NCBI RefSeq assembly: GCF_002127265.1
Contig: NZ_NFUU01000001.1
Location: 558,001-622,000 of the forward strand
DNA: 64,000 nt
From: Hydrogenophaga sp. IBVHS1
GTDB lineage: Bacteria > Pseudomonadota > Gammaproteobacteria > Burkholderiales > Burkholderiaceae_C
Direction of reading: 5' to 3'
Made by a program: the position numbers and the translations under genes. Of the stretch, positions 18,104-26,123 are shown in pieces. Under the pieces are notes generated by a model, which was not told the DNA's origin, ran no database searches, and worked only from the letters and a program-made list of their open reading frames with translations. Positions within the stretch are counted from its first letter, which is position 1. Every line of letters begins with the position of its first letter.

Positions 18104-20212
18104 TCAAAGAGCCCCAGGCCGCCCATCACCGGTAGGTGCGGCCTCAGGCGCCCGAGGCTCGGTCAACAACAGCACGGTGAACGAGGCGCCGGAGGTATCC
18201 GGCCGGTTGTCCGCGCTGATGCCACCGCCGTAACGCTCCACCAGCCCTTGGCTGATCCACAAACCCAGGCCATTGCCGTCGTTCTTCGTCGTGAAGAAGG
18301 GTCGGAACAGGCGATCGCGCACCTCGGGTGAGAGGCCGGCGCCGCTGTCCTGCACCACCAGCAAAGCACCGATGGCGTTGCCACCTTCGCTGCCCTCGGG
18401 CCACCAGTCCCGCGTCAGCAGCTTCAACTCGCCACCCTGTGGCATCGCCTGAATCGCATTGATCATCAGGTTGATGATCACCTGCTGCAGTTCCTGCCGG
18501 TTGCATGCCACACGGCAGGTAGCCTTGAAGTTGCGCTGCACCGCAATGCTCGTCTGCGCCAGCAGGTGGCCCACCAGCACCAGGCAGTCTTCCATCGTGC
18601 GGTTCAGGTCCAGCGTCTCCACATAGCCCGCGTACTCCGTGGGTCGTGCGTATTGCAGCAACTGCGTCACGATGATGCGCATGCGCTCCACCTGCTCGTC
18701 CAGCAACTTCAGCTCGGAGCTCACCGGTTCGCTCGCTTTGCCCAGCGTCTCGCGCATCAGGTCCAGGTTGCCCTGCATCACCGCAATCGGGTTGTTGATT
18801 TCATGCGCGATGCTCGCTGTGAGCTGGCCGATGGCGGCGAGCTTTTCGCTCTTTACCAGTTGTTGCTGCGCCAGTTGCAGCGAGGCGTTGCTCGCTTCCA
18901 GTTCCTGCGTGCGCTCGGCGACCTTGTGGTCCAGCTCATCGCCCCAGCGTTGCAGAGCCTCGGTCTTGTCGTCGATCACGTCGAGCAGCTGGTCCAGGTG
19001 CCCGGCCAATGCGCCGAGCTCGTCGCGCGCTGGCAGTGGACCTACGCGCGCCTGCGGCTGGCCTTCTTCCACCAGCTGCATGGTGCGGTTCATCTGCTCC
19101 ACCGGCTGAAAGATGCTGCGCGCCCAGCGCAGCGAGAACCAGGCAGACAGCGCCATCACCACCAGAAAGATCAGGCCCATGGCGGCCAGCATGGCGTAGC
19201 GCACCAGCCGGAACGGCGCTTCCAGGTAGCCCACGTACAGCATGCCGATGCGTTGCTCGCGTGCGTCCAGCAGCGGCTCGTACGCGGACACATACCAGTC
19301 GTTCACCACGAAAGCTCGGTCCAGCCAGGTCTGGCCCCGGCCCAGCACCGCGTCACGCACCGTCTGCGACACCCGCGTGCCAATGGCGCGCTGGTCCTGG
19401 AACAGGCGCACGTTGGTGGTGATTCGCACGTCGTCCATGAACAGCGTGGCGGTGCCCTGGCTGCCGAAGGGCAGCGAGCCTTCGGGATACACGATGCGGT
19501 TGATGTGGTCGATGAAGTCCAGGTTCTGGTTCAGCAGCAGACCACCTGTCAGCACCGCGATGGTTCGACCGCTTGCATCCAGCACGGGGTGTGTGGACAG
19601 CATCACCATGGCGCGGTGCTCGGCGTCTCGCGTGGCGGGCGCGGCATTGCGCGTGGCCACGAGCGGAATGCGAAGGCGCGGCATCAGGTGCGGCGCCAAC
19701 GCGGCCAGGTCGTCGGGCTCCAGCACCAGCAAGCGCGCCGTGCGCGCTTGCGCTGCGCGACCCAACGCCGCAGGCATGGGTGGGACGGGTGCGGTGGTGT
19801 CGGCAGTGCTCAGGCCCGAGGGCACCGCGCGCGCGAGCGGTCGGCCTTGCGGGTCGTACAGCAGCAGGAAGTCCAGCCCGAGACGTTCCCGCGCCAGGGC
19901 GAGCTGATCGCTCAGTCCGTTGCGCTGGCCGGCGGTGCTGGCCGGCCGGAGTGCCGCAAACAGCGCCTGCGAAGCGGCCACGCCCTGGGTGCCCGATCCC
20001 ACCTCGCTCAGCACCTGATCGAAGTAGCCATGCGCCACCGCCAGATCGCTGCGCACCTTGGTGATCAGCAGCCGGTCGTAGGCCGCGTTGCCCCACAGCG
20101 CCAGCGCCAGCACCAGCAGCGGAAACGCCACCAGCAGCGGCAGCAGCGCCATGGCCAGCAGCTTGTTCCGAACCGAACTGGCGAGCCAGCGGGGCGTTCG
20201 CCAAAGGCTCAC
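18104..20212 (-). CDS. Membrane sensor histidine kinase of the FDH cluster
   Basis: The 702-residue kinase has a first membrane segment (residues about 16-42), a large periplasmic region (about 45-335) that looks like a Cache-type sensor, a second membrane segment (about 338-360), a HAMP linker, a HisKA domain with the phospho-acceptor H470 in SIAHEINNP, and an HATPase domain (NLMINAIQAMP, DSGAGLSP, GNGLGLWIS). The start is a GTG at 20212 that overlaps the TGA of the response regulator by four bases (GTGA), so the pair is translationally coupled. The much longer open frame upstream lies antisense-free over the regulator gene but is not coding. With the sigma-54 regulator it probably senses a periplasmic signal that controls fdh expression. 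Confidence 0.92.
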   Translation of the reverse strand: MSLWRTPRWLASSVRNKLLAMALLPLLVAFPLLVLALALWGNAAYDRLLITKVRSDLAVAHGYFDQVLSEVGSGTQGVAASQALFAALRPASTAGQRNGLSDQLALARERLGLDFLLLYDPQGRPLARAVPSGLSTADTTAPVPPMPAALGRAAQARTARLLVLEPDDLAALAPHLMPRLRIPLVATRNAAPATRDAEHRAMVMLSTHPVLDASGRTIAVLTGGLLLNQNLDFIDHINRIVYPEGSLPFGSQGTATLFMDDVRITTNVRLFQDQRAIGTRVSQTVRDAVLGRGQTWLDRAFVVNDWYVSAYEPLLDAREQRIGMLYVGYLEAPFRLVRYAMLAAMGLIFLVVMALSAWFSLRWARSIFQPVEQMNRTMQLVEEGQPQARVGPLPARDELGALAGHLDQLLDVIDDKTEALQRWGDELDHKVAERTQELEASNASLQLAQQQLVKSEKLAAIGQLTASIAHEINNPIAVMQGNLDLMRETLGKASEPVSSELKLLDEQVERMRIIVTQLLQYARPTEYAGYVETLDLNRTMEDCLVLVGHLLAQTSIAVQRNFKATCRVACNRQELQQVIINLMINAIQAMPQGGELKLLTRDWWPEGSEGGNAIGALLVVQDSGAGLSPEVRDRLFRPFFTTKNDGNGLGLWISQGLVERYGGGISADNRPDTSGASFTVLLLTEPRAPEAAPTGDGRPGAL

Positions 20213-21603
20213 AAACTGTTCCACTCGGCCACGCGGCGCTCCAGCGTGCGGCGCGATACGCCGAGCAACTGCGCCGCGCGCGTCTTGTCGCCCTGCACCG
20301 AGTCCAGCACGGTGAGGATGTGCAGCTTCTCCAGCGTGTGGAGGTCGGTGGGCATGGCAGGCGCAGAGCCGCTCTCGGGCGCTGGCTTCACGCCGGGGTA
20401 GAGGGCTGACACGTTGAGACTGCCCAGAATTAACGAGCGCTCGATGAGGTTGCGAAGTTCCCGCACGTTGCCCGGCCAGTCGTACTGGCGCAGAAAGTCC
20501 ATTTCCTGCGCTGTGATCACGAGCGGCTCCACACCCAGTGAAGGCGCGAGCTGGGCAATGAAGTGCGCCACCAGTTCGGCGATGTCTTCCTTGTGTTCGC
20601 GCAGCGGCGGCAGCGTGAGATCGACGACCTGCAGGCGGAAAAACAGGTCCTTGCGGAAACGGCCGGCGGCCACTTCTTCGCTGAGCTGGCGGTTGGTGGC
20701 GGCCACGATGCGCAGGTTCAGTGGCACCAGTTGTTCGCTGCCCACGGGCCGGATGTTCAGGTCTTCGATGGCGCGCAGCAGCGTGGCCTGGATGGACAGC
20801 GGCAGCTCGGCGATTTCGTCGAGAAACAAGGTGCCGCCCTGCGCGTAGTGAAAGAGACCATCGCGTGCCCGGGTGGCGCCAGTGAACGCGCCTTTGGCAT
20901 GGCCGAAGAGTTCGCTCTCGATCAGCTCGGGCGACACCGCCGCGCAATTGACTGGCACGAAGGGACCACCGGCGCGGCTGCTGAGGGCGTGCAGCTCGCG
21001 CGCCACCAGCTCCTTGCCGGTGCCCGATTCGCCTTGAAGCAGCACCGTGCTGTTGACCGGCGCCACTCGTGCAATGGACTGCCCCAAGCGCTGCATGGCC
21101 TGCGACGACCCCACCAGCGCGTTGCGCCCTGGTGTGCTGCTGACCGCGCGGCGCAGCACGAAGTTCTCGCGCCGCAGGCGCGAACGCTCGTAACAATGCT
21201 TCACCGCATTGAGGATCTGCGGCACCCGGAAGGGCTTGAGGATGAAATCGGAAGCGCCGGCGCGCAGCGCCTCGATGGCGGTGTCCAGATCGGCGAAGGC
21301 GGTGATCAGGATCACCTCGCCGTTGAAGCCATGTTCACGGAGTTCCTTGAGCCACGCCACGCCGCTCTTGCCGGGCAGGGAAATGTCCAGGATCACCAGG
21401 TCCACATGGTGACCGCGCAGCCATTGCGCGCCGTCTTCGGCGCTGCCCGCGCTCATCACGAAGTGGCAGCGCGGTGCCAGCGTCTTGACCAGAAAGTTGA
21501 GCATGCCCTGCTCGTCGTCCACGATCAGGATCGACCAGTCGGGCCAGCCTTCAAGCGTCTTTTCGGGCGAGGGGGGAAAAAGGGTGGTCTCCACCGCAGG
21601 CAT
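20209..21603 (-). CDS. Sigma-54-dependent response regulator (NtrC family)
   Basis: The 464-residue protein has a receiver domain (about 23-135) with D73 as phosphorylation site, a sigma-54 AAA+ domain with Walker A GESGTGKE (191-198) and an intact GAFTGA loop (238-243), and a C-terminal Fis-type helix-turn-helix (KTRAAQLLGVSRRTLERR). It should hydrolyse ATP to open sigma-54 promoters. The start at 21603 (MPAVETT) was preferred to an in-frame ATG at 21834, which would add a hydrophobic stretch unlike the family and would run across the palindromes. It diverges from the FDH structural operon, in front of which a sigma-54 promoter is seen. Confidence 0.94.
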   Translation of the reverse strand: MPAVETTLFPPSPEKTLEGWPDWSILIVDDEQGMLNFLVKTLAPRCHFVMSAGSAEDGAQWLRGHHVDLVILDISLPGKSGVAWLKELREHGFNGEVILITAFADLDTAIEALRAGASDFILKPFRVPQILNAVKHCYERSRLRRENFVLRRAVSSTPGRNALVGSSQAMQRLGQSIARVAPVNSTVLLQGESGTGKELVARELHALSSRAGGPFVPVNCAAVSPELIESELFGHAKGAFTGATRARDGLFHYAQGGTLFLDEIAELPLSIQATLLRAIEDLNIRPVGSEQLVPLNLRIVAATNRQLSEEVAAGRFRKDLFFRLQVVDLTLPPLREHKEDIAELVAHFIAQLAPSLGVEPLVITAQEMDFLRQYDWPGNVRELRNLIERSLILGSLNVSALYPGVKPAPESGSAPAMPTDLHTLEKLHILTVLDSVQGDKTRAAQLLGVSRRTLERRVAEWNSL

Positions 21604-21693
21604 TCTACGGAGGAGGTCGACCAAATCAGTTGGGTATTGGGGCAAATCCGACGCCTGACCAGGATGTTGGTCCGCTTCGATGCAAGCGGCGCG

Positions 21694-21740
21694 TGCGACA
21701 ACTTGTCGCATTGCGCCATGACAGCCTGGCGCAACGTTGC
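21694..21740. promoter_or_regulatory. Palindrome cluster, candidate enhancer for the sigma-54 regulator
   Basis: Three dyads are packed here. TGCGACAA-C-TTGTCGCA (21694-21710) is a perfect 8-1-8 palindrome. TTGCGCCA (21711-21718) pairs with TGGCGCAA (21727-21734) across eight bases. GCAACGTTGC (21731-21740) is a perfect ten-base palindrome. They lie about 100-145 bases upstream of the sigma-54 -24 element, the usual distance for an NtrC-type enhancer, and 90-140 bases upstream of the regulator's own start. Confidence 0.55.
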
Positions 21741-21838
21741 ACAGATCGAGCTGTACCTTCAGGGTTATCCCTTGCGAACGCGGGGGTGTGTGCAGGCAGA
21801 TGAGTACCAAAGCAAGTACCACTGCGGTGCGCATCGCA

Positions 21839-21854
21839 TGGCACGCTTCTGGCT
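21839..21854 (+). promoter_or_regulatory. Sigma-54 promoter of the formate dehydrogenase operon
   Basis: TGGCACGCTTCTGGCT matches the sigma-54 consensus TGGCACG-N4-TTGCW at 11 of 12 defined positions, with GG (21840-21841) and GC (21852-21853) ten bases apart as required. It points at the Tat-signal protein gene and fdhABC, with an expected transcript start near 21865. The divergently encoded NtrC-type regulator supplies the needed activator. Confidence 0.75.
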
Positions 21855-21866
21855 ATGAAATCGGGA

Positions 21867-21917
21867 GCACCGACGCATGCTGCGGTGCGGCATGCGGCGA
21901 TGAGAATAGCTCTCATC
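21867..21917 (+). other. Structured leader of the fdh transcript
   Basis: Just downstream of the predicted transcript start are two dyads: GCACCG (21867-21872) with CGGTGC (21883-21888), and GATGAGA (21899-21905) with TCTCATC (21911-21917). The second has a five-base loop and partly resembles a Fur box (TGAGAAT-A-GCTCTCA). The leader to the first start codon would be about 170 bases. I see no riboswitch that I recognise. Confidence 0.4.
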
Positions 21918-22034
21918 TTGCTGCGGGGCGGGGGCATGGGAGTCGCTTGCACAGGCTGTGGGGGCGGGTTAGATTCGACGTATGCAAAAGGCCCGCACGT
22001 TGTGCTGCGAGCCCTGTTCAACCAGGAGACATGC

Positions 22035-22265
22035 ATGAACAAGTCCCCACGATCCACGCCCGAAGATGGCCGCACGAGCCTCAACCGCCGCACCTTGTTT
22101 GCCGGCGCTTCTACCGTGGGTGCCCTGGCCGCTGCCGCCACGCTGATTCCTCGCGGCGTGCCTGCGGAGGCCACCGTCGCCGTGCCCAAGCCAGCGCCGA
22201 CCAAGGGCGGGGGCTACAGCTTGAGCGATCACGTCAAGCAGTACTACCAGACCACCCGCATCTGA
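22035..22265 (+). CDS. Formate dehydrogenase region Tat-signal small protein
   Basis: The 76-residue protein is little more than a twin-arginine signal (LNRRTLFAGAST, then a hydrophobic stretch) and a short mature tail ending in GGGYSLSDHVKQYYQTTRI. It matches the small family found directly upstream of Tat-dependent formate dehydrogenase alpha genes (known as the formate dehydrogenase region Tat target). The role is unknown; it may help assembly or export of FdhA-FdhB. An AGGAG ribosome-binding site precedes the ATG at 22035, and fdhA starts 16 bases after its stop. It is the first gene after the sigma-54 promoter. Confidence 0.88.
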   Translation: MNKSPRSTPEDGRTSLNRRTLFAGASTVGALAAAATLIPRGVPAEATVAVPKPAPTKGGGYSLSDHVKQYYQTTRI

Positions 22266-22281
22266 GCGCACAGGAGCCCCC

Positions 22282-25245
22282 ATGTTGCTGACCAAAAAAT
22301 CCTCCTCGGGCGCCCACGCTGCCCGCAGCTCCTCCGGCTTCGTCCACAACCTTCAGCGCGGCCTGTCATCTGCGCTGCCCACCATGGATCGACGGAGCTT
22401 CCTGCGCCGTTCCGGCCTGGGTGTTGGTGTGGGCCTCGCGGCCACGCAGCTCACGCTGGTAAAAAAGGCGAAGGCCGCTGAAGGCAAGTCCATCGACGGC
22501 ACCGGCAAGATCGAAGTCAAGCGCACCATCTGCACCCACTGCTCGGTGGGTTGCGCCACCGATGCGATCGTGGAAAACGGCGTGTGGGTTCGCCAGGAAC
22601 CGGTGTTTGATTCGCCGATCAACCTGGGCGCTCACTGCGCAAAGGGCGCAGCCCTGCGCGAGCACGGCCATGGCGAATACCGCCTGCGCTACCCGATGAA
22701 GCTCGTGAACGGCAAGTACCAGCGAATCAGCTGGGACGTGGCGCTCAACGAGATCACCGCAAAGATGAAGGAACTGCGCGAGGCCAGTGGCCCGGACTCG
22801 GTGTACTTCATCGGTTCGTCCAAGCACAACAACGAGCAGGCGTATCTGATGCGCAAGTTCGTGAGTTTCTGGGGCACCAACAACACCGATCACCAGGCGC
22901 GCATCTGCCACTCCACCACGGTGGCCGGCGTGGCCAACACCTGGGGTTATGGCGCCATGACCAATTCGTACAACGACATGCAGAACAGCAAGTGCGCGTT
23001 GTACATCGGCTCCAACGCTGCCGAGGCGCACCCGGTGTCCATGCTGCACATGCTGCACGCCAAGGAAAACGGCTGCAAGATGATCGTGGTCGATCCGCGC
23101 TTCACCCGCACGGCGGCCAAGGCCGACGAGTTCGTGCGCATCCGTTCCGGCTCCGACATTCCTTTCCTGTTTGGCTTGCTGCATCACATCTTCAAGAACG
23201 GCTGGGAAGACAAGCAGTACATCAACGATCGCGTGTACGGCATGGAGGCCATCAAGGCCGAAGTGATGGCCAAGTGGACGCCCGACAAGGTTGAAGAAGC
23301 TTGCGGTGTGGGCGAGGCGCAAATGGCCAAAGTGGCCGAAATGATGGCCAAGAATCGTCCCTCCACGCTGGTGTGGTGCATGGGTCAGACGCAACACTCG
23401 ATCGGCAACGCCATGGTGCGTGCCTCCTGCATCGTGCAACTTGCTCTGGGCAACGTGGGTGTTTCCGGTGGTGGCGCGAACATTTTCCGCGGCCATGACA
23501 ACGTGCAGGGCGCAACCGACATCGGCCCCAATCCAGATTCGCTGCCCGGCTACTACGGCCTAGCAGCAGGCTCGTGGAAGCACTTTGCCAATGTGTGGGG
23601 TGTGGACTACGAGTGGATCAAGAAGCAGTACGCCGAAGGAACCATGGAGAAGCCCGGCATCACGGTTTCTCGCTGGATCGACGGTGTGCTCGAGAACAAC
23701 GAATTCATCGACCAGGGTCCGAACCTGCGCGGCGTCTTCTACTGGGGCCACGCGCCCAACTCGCAGACGCGCGGCCTGGAAATGAAGCGGGCCATGGACA
23801 AGCTCGACTTGCTGGTGGTGGTGGACCCGTACCCTTCAGCCACTGCGTCGATGGCGGCCATGCCCGGCAAGGCCGAAGACCTCAACCCCAACCGCGCGGT
23901 GTACCTGCTGCCGGCAGCGACCCAGTTCGAAACCAGTGGCTCCGTCACAGCGTCCAACCGGTCTTTGCAGTGGCGCGAAAAAGTCATCGAGCCACTGTGG
24001 GAGAGCCGCAGCGACCACATGATCATGCATCAGTTGGCTGAGAAACTCGGCTTCGCGACCGAGCTCAGCAAGAACTACAAGATGCAGAAGGTCAAGGGCA
24101 TGGACGAGCCCGTGCCGGAAGACATCCTTCGCGAGATCAACAAGTCGGTCTGGACGATCGGCTACACCGGCCAGAGCCCGGAGCGCCTCAAGGCCCACAT
24201 GCGCAACATGAATGCGTTCGATGTGAAGACGCTGAAGGTGAAGGGCACGGTGATCGACAAAGAGTCCGGTTACGACATGACCGGCGACTACTTCGGTTTG
24301 CCCTGGCCTTGTTTTGGAACACCGCAAATCAAGCATCCAGGCTCGCCGAACCTCTACGACAACTCCAAACATGTGATGGACGGCGGCGGCAACTTCCGCG
24401 CCAACTTTGGCGTGGAGCGTGAGGGCAAGAACTTGCTGGCTGAAGACGGTTCCCACTCCTTGGGCGCGGAGATCACCACCGGCTATCCGGAGTTCGACCA
24501 CGTGCTGCTCAAGAAGCTGGGCTGGTGGACCGACCTGTCAGAGGCCGAGCAGAAGGCCGCCGAAGGCAAGAACTGGAAGACTGATCCGACCGGCGCGATC
24601 ATCCGCGTGGCCATGGCGCACGGCTGCCATCCTTTTGGCAACGCCAAGGCGCGCGCCGTGGTGTGGAACTTCCCAGACGCCGTGCCGCAGCACCGCGAGC
24701 CCATCTACGGCACGCGTCCCGAGCTTGTTGCCAAGTACCCCAGCCACGACGATCAAAAGACCCGCTGGCGACTCCCTGTGCTGTACAAGTCGCTGCAGTC
24801 AAAGAACGTGGCCGACAAGATGCACGAGAAGTTCCCGCTGATCATGACCTCGGGGCGTCTGGTGGAGTACGAAGGCGGCGGCGAGGAAACGCGGTCCAAC
24901 CCCTGGCTGGCCGAGCTGCAGCAGGAAATGTTCGTCGAGATCAACCCCACCACCGCAGCCGCGCGCGGTGTGCGAAATGGCGAGCGCGTGTGGGTGAACA
25001 CGCCCACCGGCGCACGCATGAATGTGCAGGCGCTTGTGACCGAGCGTGTTGGTCCGGACACGGTGTGGCTACCGTTCCACTTCTCCGGCCGCTGGCAGGG
25101 CGAGGACATGAAGCCCTACTACCCGGACGGTGCTTTCCCGGTGGTGCGCGGCGAAGCCGTCAACACAGGTACCACTTACGGTTACGACATCGTCACGATG
25201 ATGCAGGAAACCAAAACCACGATCTGCAACGTCGAAAAAGCGTAA
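22282..25245 (+). CDS. fdhA: Formate dehydrogenase alpha (molybdopterin) subunit, Tat-exported, cysteine type
   Basis: The 987-residue catalytic subunit oxidises formate to CO2 at a bis-molybdopterin Mo or W centre, most likely on the periplasmic side. A twin-arginine motif DRRSFL (36-41) is followed by a hydrophobic stretch. The N-terminal [4Fe-4S] site is C84, C87, C91 and C119. The active-site ligand is C209 in ARICHSTTVAG, a cysteine where E. coli FdhG/FdoG has selenocysteine. Later molybdopterin-binding motifs include GGGANIFRGHDNVQGATD and, near the C terminus, TSGRLVEYEGGGEETRSNPWLAEL. An AGGAG lies before the ATG at 22282. An internal ATG at 22384 would leave a very short signal and is less likely. 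Confidence 0.95.
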   Translation: MLLTKKSSSGAHAARSSSGFVHNLQRGLSSALPTMDRRSFLRRSGLGVGVGLAATQLTLVKKAKAAEGKSIDGTGKIEVKRTICTHCSVGCATDAIVENGVWVRQEPVFDSPINLGAHCAKGAALREHGHGEYRLRYPMKLVNGKYQRISWDVALNEITAKMKELREASGPDSVYFIGSSKHNNEQAYLMRKFVSFWGTNNTDHQARICHSTTVAGVANTWGYGAMTNSYNDMQNSKCALYIGSNAAEAHPVSMLHMLHAKENGCKMIVVDPRFTRTAAKADEFVRIRSGSDIPFLFGLLHHIFKNGWEDKQYINDRVYGMEAIKAEVMAKWTPDKVEEACGVGEAQMAKVAEMMAKNRPSTLVWCMGQTQHSIGNAMVRASCIVQLALGNVGVSGGGANIFRGHDNVQGATDIGPNPDSLPGYYGLAAGSWKHFANVWGVDYEWIKKQYAEGTMEKPGITVSRWIDGVLENNEFIDQGPNLRGVFYWGHAPNSQTRGLEMKRAMDKLDLLVVVDPYPSATASMAAMPGKAEDLNPNRAVYLLPAATQFETSGSVTASNRSLQWREKVIEPLWESRSDHMIMHQLAEKLGFATELSKNYKMQKVKGMDEPVPEDILREINKSVWTIGYTGQSPERLKAHMRNMNAFDVKTLKVKGTVIDKESGYDMTGDYFGLPWPCFGTPQIKHPGSPNLYDNSKHVMDGGGNFRANFGVEREGKNLLAEDGSHSLGAEITTGYPEFDHVLLKKLGWWTDLSEAEQKAAEGKNWKTDPTGAIIRVAMAHGCHPFGNAKARAVVWNFPDAVPQHREPIYGTRPELVAKYPSHDDQKTRWRLPVLYKSLQSKNVADKMHEKFPLIMTSGRLVEYEGGGEETRSNPWLAELQQEMFVEINPTTAAARGVRNGERVWVNTPTGARMNVQALVTERVGPDTVWLPFHFSGRWQGEDMKPYYPDGAFPVVRGEAVNTGTTYGYDIVTMMQETKTTICNVEKA

Positions 25246-25260
25246 GACCAGGAGCACAAC

Positions 25261-25863
25261 ATGGCACGAATGAAATTCATCTGTGACGCCGAGCGCTGCA
25301 TCGAATGCAACGGCTGCGTCACCGCCTGCAAGAACGAACATGAAGTCCCCTGGGGCGTGAACCGCCGCCGGGTGGTCACCCTCAACGATGGCGTGCCCGG
25401 CGAGAAGTCGATCTCGGTGGCGTGCATGCACTGCAGCGATGCACCTTGCATGGCGGTCTGCCCGGTCAATTGCTTCTACCGCACCGACGAAGGCGTGGTG
25501 CTGCACGACAAGGACGTGTGCATCGGCTGCGGCTACTGCTCGTATGCCTGCCCGTTCGGTGCACCGCAGTTCCCATCGCAAGGCACCTTCGGCGTGCGCG
25601 GCAAGATGGACAAATGCACCTTCTGCGCCGGTGGTCCCGAGGCCCATGGCAGTCAGGACGAGTTTGAAAAGTACGGCCGCAACCGCCTGGCTGAAGGCAA
25701 GCTGCCGGCCTGCGCCGAGATGTGCTCGACCAAGGCCTTGCTGGCAGGTGACGGCGACGTGGTGGCCGACATCTTCCGCAACCGCGTGTTGCAGCGTGGC
25801 AAGGGCGCCGAGGTCTGGGGCTGGGGCACGGCCTACGGCACGGCACAGGGGACCAAGTCATGA
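25261..25863 (+). CDS. fdhB: Formate dehydrogenase beta (4 x [4Fe-4S]) subunit
   Basis: The 200-residue electron-transfer subunit has four ferredoxin-type cysteine groups: CIECNGCVTAC, CMHCSDAPCMAVCPVN, CIGCGYCSYACPFG and the split CTFC...CAEMC. This matches FdhB/FDH3 beta subunits, which carry electrons from FdhA to the cytochrome b subunit. Unlike E. coli FdnH it has no C-terminal membrane anchor, so it should be held by FdhC and exported with FdhA by the Tat system. It begins 15 bases after fdhA and its stop overlaps the next start (ATGA). Confidence 0.95.
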   Translation: MARMKFICDAERCIECNGCVTACKNEHEVPWGVNRRRVVTLNDGVPGEKSISVACMHCSDAPCMAVCPVNCFYRTDEGVVLHDKDVCIGCGYCSYACPFGAPQFPSQGTFGVRGKMDKCTFCAGGPEAHGSQDEFEKYGRNRLAEGKLPACAEMCSTKALLAGDGDVVADIFRNRVLQRGKGAEVWGWGTAYGTAQGTKS

Positions 25864-26114
25864 CGATCCGCCGCCTGACCCTTTCTTCTCTGCTCGCTGC
25901 TGCGACGCTGGTGTTGAGCGCCTGTGGCGACAAGCCCCAGGAAATGAACGGCGCTGGTGTCAAGCAGGACGGCGCGCCCTACCAGGGCGTCGGCCAGAGC
26001 CAGTACACGCAGACCGGCTGGAAGGCCGGCGACAAGGCGAGCTGGGAGCAGCAGCTCAAGTCGCGCGCGCAGTACGGGCAGAACGACTACACCCGCATGG
26101 GCAACAGCAAGTAA
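25860..26114 (+). CDS. Small lipoprotein of unknown function within the fdh operon
   Basis: The 84-residue product has a signal peptide with a lipobox (LVLSACG; acylated cysteine near residue 22) and a polar mature part rich in Gln, Lys, Tyr and Gly (repeats of the kind YQGVGQSQYTQTGW and YGQNDYTRMG). It is translationally coupled to fdhB (ATGA overlap) and lies 9 bases before fdhC, so it is produced with the enzyme. I do not recognise a family. A role in anchoring or assembling the FdhAB complex at the membrane is possible but unproven. Confidence 0.8.
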   Translation: MTIRRLTLSSLLAAATLVLSACGDKPQEMNGAGVKQDGAPYQGVGQSQYTQTGWKAGDKASWEQQLKSRAQYGQNDYTRMGNSK

Positions 26115-26123
26115 GGCCGAACC

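Noticed and set aside
20213..21196. Open minus-strand frame extending the FDH sensor kinase to 1030 residues
   Set aside because: The upstream part overlaps the response regulator in another frame, has no kinase-family sequence, and a GTG coupled to the regulator stop gives a normal kinase N terminus.
21727..21740. Second sigma-54-like site (TGGCGCAACGTTGC)
   Set aside because: GG and GC are nine bases apart, not ten, and the site overlaps the palindromes, so it is better read as part of the enhancer.
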